From contig JABCTV010000010.1 in assembly GCA_018238205.1 (NCBI GenBank), positions 1 through 36,613 of the forward strand: a DNA stretch of 36,613 nucleotides, in the 5' to 3' direction. The translations under genes and the position numbers were made by a program. Within the stretch, counting starts at the first letter, position 1. The number at the start of each line of letters is the position of its first letter. Positions 30,950 to 36,613 of the stretch are shown in pieces. The notes beneath the pieces are model-generated. The model was given only the letters and a program-made list of their open reading frames with translations. It was not told the DNA's origin and did no database searches. Source of the stretch: Candidatus Thorarchaeota archaeon. GTDB taxonomy: Archaea > Asgardarchaeota > Thorarchaeia > Thorarchaeales > Thorarchaeaceae.

Positions 30950-32152
30950 TCATAAAAACGGATTGATGTATCTAATTGCACGAAGTCCTGTCAATATCAT
31001 CCGTGGGTCTTTTAGCAATCGTGTGATCACTTTACCTTGAAGGTCCATATCTCCCTCACTCTTAACAACATCAAGAAGCCCCATGGTGGCTGCATCCTTT
31101 ATGACAGAGTCAATGCCTTTGTCATCCAATGAAGTCAATGCCCTCTGTGCTAAGTGCATCATGCCAAGTTCTTTGAAGACCATAGATTTACACTTTTTAT
31201 TATATTGAGAAAGGGTGCTATTTACTGCATCATCAGTTGATAACGAATCTGCAACAATCTTTCCCGCAACTCTTGCAGTCATTCCACCTAAGATTACTCC
31301 TCCACCAGTGGTTGCTTTTACAATTCCTGCAGTATCACCAATAGCCACAACATTCTCGGTTGTCATTTTGGAGATTGGCGTTCCAACTAATACAATTCCT
31401 CCAAGAGAGCGTTCTATCTTTGCTCCCTTCATTCTATCTGAAATGATTCTATGATTCCGCATCAATGCATCAAGACGTATTTTTGACTTATCCCGGGCAG
31501 CTAGACCTATTCTTGCTCTTCTCTCACCTAGAGGAATAATCCATGCAAAGAATCCAGGAGCAACCCGTTTTCCATAGAACATTTCTACAATGTTATCATC
31601 AATATCTACACCCGAAACCTCGTATTGATAGGCTGGGTATTTATTTGATTTTTGAACAACTGGAAGACCCACACTGCCAGACAAGACACAGCGAGAACCC
31701 TCTGCAATCACAAATACTCGAGCATCTAATTCTGTATCCTTTTCGCCTCTCAATCGGACACCTTTGACTTTGCCCTTTTCTCTAACAAACTCCCCTACAT
31801 GCGCTTTTGTAGTAACTTCTGAACCAGAATCAATTGCTCTGGAGGCTAGCCATGCATCAAACTTTTTCCGATCTATAACATTAGCCTCTCTTTTTCCTCT
31901 CTCAACTAAAATAGAATGTCCTGCAGGAGAATAAATTCTAGCCCCAGCTACAGTATTTTGAATGATATCTTTTGGCAACTTGATTCCTAATCTTTTCAAT
32001 CCAGACGTACTCAGAAGACCTGCACAATGGTCAGGTTCGCCTACACGCTCGTGTTCTTCTAATACTTGAACTGAATATCCTCTCTTAGCTATCTCATTAG
32101 CTGCAAGTAGACCTGCAGGTCCTGCACCAATGACAATAGCATCATGCTTCAT
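30950..32152 (-). CDS. geranylgeranyl reductase family flavoprotein
   Basis: From ATG 32152 the protein is 400 residues. It opens with the FAD-binding AIVIGAGPAGLLAANEIAKRGY and GEPDHCAGLLS. It continues with KKFDAWLASRA, GFFAWIIPLGERRARIGL, and VVAIGDTAGIVKATTGGGVILG, the second FAD motif. Archaeal members saturate the double bonds of geranylgeranyl ether lipids; this one may be digeranylgeranylglycerophospholipid reductase. GGGA lies upstream of 32152 and TTAAAAA at about 32185-32191 is the likely TATA box. The frame is open to 32233, but that extension is the end of the TnpB element. Confidence 0.93.
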   Translation of the reverse strand: MKHDAIVIGAGPAGLLAANEIAKRGYSVQVLEEHERVGEPDHCAGLLSTSGLKRLGIKLPKDIIQNTVAGARIYSPAGHSILVERGKREANVIDRKKFDAWLASRAIDSGSEVTTKAHVGEFVREKGKVKGVRLRGEKDTELDARVFVIAEGSRCVLSGSVGLPVVQKSNKYPAYQYEVSGVDIDDNIVEMFYGKRVAPGFFAWIIPLGERRARIGLAARDKSKIRLDALMRNHRIISDRMKGAKIERSLGGIVLVGTPISKMTTENVVAIGDTAGIVKATTGGGVILGGMTARVAGKIVADSLSTDDAVNSTLSQYNKKCKSMVFKELGMMHLAQRALTSLDDKGIDSVIKDAATMGLLDVVKSEGDMDLQGKVITRLLKDPRMILTGLRAIRYINPFL

Positions 32153-32191
32153 GATAATTCCCAAATAATGGAGCTGAGCGCACGTTTTTAA

Positions 32192-32350
32192 CCGTTCCCC
32201 GAAACTTAGACAATCTTGGACATCAAAGTCCATGACTGATGTTCGGTTCCTGCTTCACAGAGGTCTGCGCTGTCATCCCGAAGGAATCACTACGTCTTAC
32301 ATCCTCTCCACAGGCAGTTAGAGTCTCCGGCAAACTGACGGTGACTAGAT
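32192..32350 (-). ncRNA. right end of the TnpB element / predicted omega-RNA scaffold
   Basis: TnpB nucleases use an RNA made from the 3' end of tnpB and the element's right end, with the guide just beyond the boundary. Here that RNA would end at 32192, after a TGGAC/GTCCA hairpin and the GGGGAACGGT terminus. The same segment is kept in two other copies (25936 and 26444), with a hairpin conserved despite base changes, which supports a structural role. The upstream limit is a guess. Confidence 0.5.
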
Positions 32351-33443
32351 TGAGTGCTGCATTGAGGTCTCTATCCAATCTCAACCCACACTCTTCACAT
32401 TCATACTCCCTTTCCGAAAGGGATAGATCCTTCTTCTTATGTCCACACCCAGAACATCTCTTTGAGGAAGGGAACGTTCTCTTTGCAACATACAATTTTG
32501 AACCATACCACTGGCATTTGTACTTCAGTTGTCTTCGGAACTCGAACATTTCAACATCTGCAATTGCCCTTGCTAACCTTCGATTCTTCATCATTCCAGA
32601 CACTCCCAGATTTTCGATCACTATCTTACTGTGGCTCTTGGCAAGATAGGTCGTCAACTTGTGAAGTGTATCCTGTCGAACATTGAAGATTCTCAGGTGC
32701 ATCCTGGCAAGTCTGAGCTTGGCTTTTTCTCGGTTCATACTTCCTTTCTTCTTTCTGGACAGACTCTTTGATAATTTCCTTAATTTCTTGACATGCTGTC
32801 CCAAGGCTCGTGGATTAACATATGTAGTTCCATCAGATAGAGTGGCAAGGGTCTTTATACCAAGGTCTACGCCTACTGCATAGCCAATGGTGGGTTTCTG
32901 GTCTTTGATTTTTTCTTCCACTGTGATCGATACGAACCATCTATTCGCTCGCCTTCTCACTGTTACTGACAGTATCCGTCCTTTGTAATAGCTTTTTCTT
33001 CTTTCCTTGATTCGTATCTTTCCAATTCTTGGAAGTTGTATCTTTAGTCCCTCAATTCTTATGGCCCCATACAGTCTGAAACTGTCGTGTATGCCCTTGC
33101 TCTTGAACCTTGGAAATCCGATTTTCTTTCCATTCTTCAATCCGCGATAGAAGTTCTTGAAAGCTTGACCGAGGTCTCTTAGGGCCTCTTGAGGTGCACA
33201 TTTGGAACATTCATACATCCATGAGAATTGTTTTTTCTTTAGACTTGTCAATAGCTTGTGCTGTTTCATTGTATCAGTGAACCTTGCAGATCCCTGATTC
33301 ATTTTGAAGAGAGCAATTCGTTGTTCAAGACCCCAGTTATAGGTAAAACGAGAAACCCCTGCATGTCTAAGAAGCATTGTCTTCTGTGAGTTGTTCGGAT
33401 TTAGTTCATATCTGTAAGCTCTGCGAATCAGCATTGGAGTCAT
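32223..33443 (-). CDS. tnpB: TnpB RNA-guided nuclease (IS605/IS1341 type)
   Basis: The 406-residue protein looks intact. It has the N-terminal LIRRAYRYELNPNNSQ and TYNWGLEQR helices, the wedge/REC region, RuvC I GVDLGIKTLA (Asp193), and RuvC II IVIENLGVSGM (Glu277). A four-Cys zinc finger (CSGCG 330-334, CEECG 349-353) and RuvC III LDRDLNAALN (Asp359) follow. TnpB cuts DNA next to a short target motif under guidance of RNA from its own 3' end. No tnpA transposase is in the window, so the element needs one in trans or is domesticated. The last codons lie inside the element's right end. Confidence 0.95.
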   Translation of the reverse strand: MTPMLIRRAYRYELNPNNSQKTMLLRHAGVSRFTYNWGLEQRIALFKMNQGSARFTDTMKQHKLLTSLKKKQFSWMYECSKCAPQEALRDLGQAFKNFYRGLKNGKKIGFPRFKSKGIHDSFRLYGAIRIEGLKIQLPRIGKIRIKERRKSYYKGRILSVTVRRRANRWFVSITVEEKIKDQKPTIGYAVGVDLGIKTLATLSDGTTYVNPRALGQHVKKLRKLSKSLSRKKKGSMNREKAKLRLARMHLRIFNVRQDTLHKLTTYLAKSHSKIVIENLGVSGMMKNRRLARAIADVEMFEFRRQLKYKCQWYGSKLYVAKRTFPSSKRCSGCGHKKKDLSLSEREYECEECGLRLDRDLNAALNLVTVSLPETLTACGEDVRRSDSFGMTAQTSVKQEPNISHGL

Positions 33444-33557
33444 AAAATAGTCCAGTCAGTAGATTAAAAGCTCATATGAAATCAGTATTATGAACACCTC
33501 ATGGGTATCATTAGCCATCTTTTTAACTCTCTCTTAGGAACAGGCAGTTGAGCTCCA

Positions 33558-33929
33558 ATGTCATCTGCAGAGAAATTCAAGTACAAACAGGTTATTGCCG
33601 TCAGAACTGATCTTGGCATGAGTAGAGGGAAGATGGCTGTACAGGTTGCTCACGGTTCGGTAAGTGCAGCAGAGAGAGCTCGTGTAACCAAGCAAGAAGA
33701 ATGGCGTGCGTGGATGAGAGAGGGTCAGAAGAAAGTTGCAGTTAAAGTGATATCAGAAGAAGAGGTTTTGGAACTAAGACGCCAGGCTGTCACACACAGC
33801 CTTCCCCACGCTATTATCAGAGATGCAGGAATGACAGAATTACCCCCAGGAACTCTAACTGTAATTGGTATCGGACCCGCAAAGGCTAAAGCTGTTGATG
33901 AAGTCACAAAGGGTTTGAAACTGTTATAG
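33558..33929 (+). CDS. pth2: peptidyl-tRNA hydrolase Pth2
   Basis: The 123-residue protein is an archaeal/eukaryotic-type Pth2. It has KQVIAVRTDLGMSRGKMAVQVAHGSV (catalytic basic and His region), VISEEEVLELRRQA, HAIIRDAGMTELPPGTLTVIGIGP. It releases peptides from peptidyl-tRNA that drops off ribosomes. Length and motifs are complete. truD follows after 10 nt. Confidence 0.97.
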   Translation: MSSAEKFKYKQVIAVRTDLGMSRGKMAVQVAHGSVSAAERARVTKQEEWRAWMREGQKKVAVKVISEEEVLELRRQAVTHSLPHAIIRDAGMTELPPGTLTVIGIGPAKAKAVDEVTKGLKLL

Positions 33930-33939
33930 AGGGATTTCT

Positions 33940-35280
33940 TTGAAAGAAGCTCATCCGCTAGAGAAGACCGTTGGGATAGAGCTTTATTCATCGGATTGTT
34001 CTGGTATTGGTGGAAAACTGAAAACAAGATATGAGGATTTTCTTGTTGAAGAGATAACCGCCAATAAAGAACTTCTACCAATCAAGGATTGGCTGAATAG
34101 ACCACTCGGTGAACCCATTCTTCAGGGTAAGAAAGCGAAATATGTTACATTCACCGTCCAGAAAATGGGATTATCCACTATGGATGTTTCCACTATCATC
34201 GCCTCTATGCTGAGGCTTCCACGAAATCTAGTTAGCTATGCAGGTCTCAAGGATAAACGTGCTGTTACTGTTCAAAGAATGTCAGCTCCAACTCGGGCAG
34301 CTAATGGCTTGGGTGAACTGGAGTTATCTAACATTGAGATACGCGATATAGAATATTCACGGCGTCTTGTACAAATTGGAGAACTCTGGGGAAATCGATT
34401 TACGATTCTACTTCGTGATTTAGATGTATCATTAGAAAGAGCACTAGAAGTCGCAGACGAGGTCCAGTCTTCACCGCTACTCAACTACTTTGGGGTTCAA
34501 CGCTTTGGTATTGCTCGTGCGAATACGCATGTCGCTGGTAAATTTCTTATCAAGCGTGATTTTGAGGGTATGATACGATCAATACTATGCACACCAGGTG
34601 AGTACGAGGGCCAAGAACTACTTGATGCTCGAGCAGAACTAGCAGACAACTTGATTCCTACTGAGCGAATCATTGCTGCATTTACGAAAGACTTGCATTA
34701 TGAACGGGTTGTTATGTATGAACTGATTAAACAACCTGGTGAGTTCAAACGTGCTGTATCAAGGATTTCACCAAAAATCCTTACTCTAATGGTACATGCA
34801 TACCAATCATATCTATTCAATCGTATGCTGAGTATGCGAGTGAAGAATGGACTGTCCCATGTTATTCCAGAACCTGGAGATTTCTTGATTGCTTTAGATG
34901 AAACACATTCTGGTCGAGATTCTTGGATATATGTCACTGAGTCAACGTTGGAAGAACGCAGACAACAAGTATCGAAGATGGAATATGCATTAGCCCTACA
35001 ATCTCCTGGGTATGCCACACATTTTCCTCCTACGAAACAATCAGAAACATTGAAAGAACTTCTAAGAACTGAAGGGATTTCAATCAAAGACTTTAGAAAC
35101 TCACAGATGAGATCTCTTGACGCACCAGGGGGGCTACACCGCACCTCGATATCTTTGTCTGATTGGGAGGCCTCAATAAAGGATGAGGGTCTCTTAGTGA
35201 AGTTTAGCCTTAGAAAAGGGTCCTATGCTACGATTGTACTGCGCGAGTTGATGAAGAACCATCCACTCAACCGAATTTAG
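33940..35280 (+). CDS. truD: tRNA pseudouridine synthase TruD/Pus7
   Basis: TruD makes pseudouridine at tRNA position 13 (archaeal members also at other sites). The 446-residue protein has KTRYEDFLVEEI, VTFTVQKMGLSTMDV, the catalytic YAGLKDKRAVTVQRMS (Asp of the GLKD motif), NRFTILLRDL, NYFGVQRFG, and the TRUD-insertion before LMVHAYQSYLFNRML. Start TTG 33940 has GAGGG about 7 nt upstream and directly follows pth2, so both should be one operon. Confidence 0.96.
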   Translation: MKEAHPLEKTVGIELYSSDCSGIGGKLKTRYEDFLVEEITANKELLPIKDWLNRPLGEPILQGKKAKYVTFTVQKMGLSTMDVSTIIASMLRLPRNLVSYAGLKDKRAVTVQRMSAPTRAANGLGELELSNIEIRDIEYSRRLVQIGELWGNRFTILLRDLDVSLERALEVADEVQSSPLLNYFGVQRFGIARANTHVAGKFLIKRDFEGMIRSILCTPGEYEGQELLDARAELADNLIPTERIIAAFTKDLHYERVVMYELIKQPGEFKRAVSRISPKILTLMVHAYQSYLFNRMLSMRVKNGLSHVIPEPGDFLIALDETHSGRDSWIYVTESTLEERRQQVSKMEYALALQSPGYATHFPPTKQSETLKELLRTEGISIKDFRNSQMRSLDAPGGLHRTSISLSDWEASIKDEGLLVKFSLRKGSYATIVLRELMKNHPLNRI

Positions 35281-35284
35281 GTTC

Positions 35285-35869
35285 TCAGAAACGTCTCTCG
35301 GTAAGATTTTTCATTTTCTCATCGAAGGCATCAGGTTCTTCATTGTCTTGTTCTGGCTTTCTTCGATCATCCTGATACTCAAAAAGGACTGATTCACCCA
35401 TAATTGCTGAGATAATCTCTCTTAGTTCATCATTGTCGTATTTGATACGCTCGCGGTCCTCCACACGAAGCATGACAATATTCTCTTTCGTACCATCTGG
35501 TGACCAAAGACTGTTCACACCCACCTCATTAGCAGGAGTTATGAATTCTCTAACTATCCGACGTAGTTTTGGAGCTCCCTCAATAATAATTATCTCTCCG
35601 TACTCGTCAGTTATTTCTTGCATTAGGGCTTCTTCAGCGAGTAGTATTTCTTTGTTCTTCTTATTCACAACAAGAATCAGACGGCTTCCAGCAGTTGCAG
35701 CTTTTCGAAGTGTCAACCCATCTAAGCTTGGATACTGCTTTTCTTTCTCAAGAAGCCACTTGCTAAACTGAATATCAAACTCAGTGATTTCTCCGCGATC
35801 AAGCTTCGCTTGGCAGTTTGGACATAACATGTCAGATTCTATGTCGAAGTTACAGACCGGTAGTCGCAT
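35285..35869 (-). CDS. NusA-like KH protein with N-terminal zinc-binding motif
   Basis: The 194-residue protein starts MRLPVCNF and has LCPNCQAKLDRGEITEFDIQ, a partial zinc ribbon. A KH-like alpha/beta domain (SRLILVVNKKNKEILLAEE, GEIIIIEGAP) and an acidic C-terminal tail follow. It fits a conserved archaeal family annotated as transcription elongation/antitermination (NusA-type) proteins. The KH GxxG loop is degenerate (KKNKE). GAGGATG 7 nt upstream supports ATG 35869. The frame continues upstream to the Alba stop and encodes another CPHC pair. It converges with truD. Confidence 0.75.
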   Translation of the reverse strand: MRLPVCNFDIESDMLCPNCQAKLDRGEITEFDIQFSKWLLEKEKQYPSLDGLTLRKAATAGSRLILVVNKKNKEILLAEEALMQEITDEYGEIIIIEGAPKLRRIVREFITPANEVGVNSLWSPDGTKENIVMLRVEDRERIKYDNDELREIISAIMGESVLFEYQDDRRKPEQDNEEPDAFDEKMKNLTERRF

Positions 35870-35938
35870 TTGTTCATCCTCGCTATTTTCGAAGTCACAG
35901 TGCGGACAGGACCTCGGGCGAGGAATTGTTAGTGCTGT

Positions 35939-36274
35939 CTATTTTGAAAGCGTAATGTCAATTGTTGACACGTTAAGGTCGCTACCTTTGTCGGTTTGAA
36001 CAGTGGTAGTATCGATTTCGATGTTTTTTACAACGAGATCGCTCATGAACCTGTGACGTGTAATCTCTGCGACATCTACGGCACGACTGATTAGTCGGCC
36101 CCTTGCTTTAATGACGACTTCATTTGCACCTTTGTTGAACAATGTGACACAGGCCAAGACATAGGACATGACATTCTTATTACCTACTAGTATGCAGTCC
36201 ATGCCAGTGCTATCCCGCAGTTTTGTTCCCTCTTTTTTACTGCTGGATGGTTTGCCAGTGTTTTCCTCCGTCAC
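35939..36274 (-). CDS. alba: Alba chromatin/RNA-binding protein
   Basis: The 111-residue protein has the Alba fold ([50 protein letters not shown]), preceded by a 20-residue Lys/Ser tail. Alba dimers coat archaeal DNA and bind RNA; lysine acetylation changes affinity in some species. The TAG stop at 35939-35941 is in frame with the KH protein that follows after 69 nt. Confidence 0.95.
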   Translation of the reverse strand: MTEENTGKPSSSKKEGTKLRDSTGMDCILVGNKNVMSYVLACVTLFNKGANEVVIKARGRLISRAVDVAEITRHRFMSDLVVKNIEIDTTTVQTDKGSDLNVSTIDITLSK

Positions 36275-36464
36275 CCGACGTCTCTCCGCCTACAACTGTA
36301 GCCTTTCTCAGTAATGATACTGTTAGTATCTGATATAGATTTCGTTTCTAACCATTAATCAAAATATGACAAATATTTCAATGCAGAGTCTTTTCAAACT
36401 AATTACGCTGTTAGGAAAGGCTTTTCTTTGCAACGTCAAGACGAACAAAAGGAAGTAACAATTT

Positions 36465-36613
36465 ATGGCACAACTCACATTTCTAGGCTCCTGCAGAGAA
36501 GTTGGTCGTTCAGGATTTTATCTTGAGGAACAAAATGAAAGTATTCTAGTGGACTATGGTGTTAAGTTCACAAATCCACCCTCATTTCCAGATATGATTC
36601 CTACTGACGATCT
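36465..36613 (+). CDS. beta-CASP/CPSF-family metallo-beta-lactamase ribonuclease, N-terminal end (partial)
   Basis: The first 49 residues read MAQLTFLGSCREVGRSGFYL, then ESILVDYGVKF and NPPSFPDMIP, which is the start of the metallo-beta-lactamase core of CPSF-type ribonucleases (aCPSF2 group), without the KH domains of FttA. GGAAG lies about 9 nt before ATG 36465. The zinc motif and the rest lie beyond the window. The gap 36275-36464 is the divergent promoter region with alba. Confidence 0.85.
   Translation, partial: MAQLTFLGSCREVGRSGFYLEEQNESILVDYGVKFTNPPSFPDMIPTDD

Noticed and set aside
1-36613. CRISPR array, rRNA genes, or an integrase gene
   Set aside because: No regularly spaced repeats, no rRNA sequence, and no reading frame with tyrosine or serine recombinase motifs was found on either strand.

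Overview
The window is archaeal chromosome. It carries eukaryote-like ribosomal proteins (eL37, eL21), the RNA polymerase subunit Rpo4/RpoF, the beta-CASP termination nuclease aCPSF1/FttA, a 20S proteasome beta subunit, Pus10, TruD, Pth2, Alba, an Sm-like protein, an MCT-1-like PUA protein, SepF and a geranylgeranyl reductase. tRNA genes encode CCA and several hold introns at unusual places. Promoters look archaeal (TATA-like boxes, some leaderless genes), yet many genes also have clear Shine-Dalgarno sites with GTG or TTG starts. A lineage such as the Asgard archaea (for example Thorarchaeota) would fit, but I cannot prove the phylum from this window.

Layout. 1-3750: tail of a membrane-anchored surface protein, tRNA-Val with a long intron, a small membrane protein, dUTPase, a PadR regulator with its HAAS-type membrane partner, a GNAT acetyltransferase, and two tandem tRNA-Ile genes. 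3894-6056: a transglutaminase-like protein and an FTR1 iron permease whose promoter holds a perfect 12-bp inverted repeat; the permease is flanked by two copies of the same zinc-ribbon gene. 6154-9043: a tRNA-Phe locus with two displaced copies of the tRNA 3' end, which mark two small tandem insertions. The larger one encodes a helix-turn-helix protein with a LAGLIDADG-like endonuclease domain. 9102-14829: poorly characterised membrane and surface proteins, a methyltransferase and a second GNAT. 14981-16182: a helix-turn-helix plus double-HNH protein that abuts a tRNA-Ala gene with two introns, and an inverted displaced copy of that tRNA's 3' end.

17380-36613 is mostly conserved information-processing genes. 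They include LSm-eL37, a Ski2/Hel308-like helicase divergent from SepF, FttA, PsmB, an FKBP with a histone-H1-like tail, and the operon Pus10-eL21-RpoF-DUF655-KsgA-HemK. After these come geranylgeranyl reductase, Pth2-TruD, Alba with a KH/zinc-ribbon protein, and the start of a second CPSF-type nuclease. Within this block lies one intact TnpB-only IS605-type element (32192-33443). Two decayed copies of its right end sit in inverted orientation just upstream of the FKBP gene (25936-26444).

The best candidate for an undescribed system is the pair of tRNA-linked loci. Two unrelated nuclease folds, each with an N-terminal HTH, converge on the 3' end of a tRNA gene. Displaced intron-free copies of that tRNA's 3' end, with the same limits (G53 to CCA), lie nearby. 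In both intact tRNA genes an intron interrupts exactly that 24-nt segment. No integrase gene is visible. A tRNA-targeting, endonuclease-driven element family, with T-arm introns acting as target-site protection, would explain all of this; it is a hypothesis.
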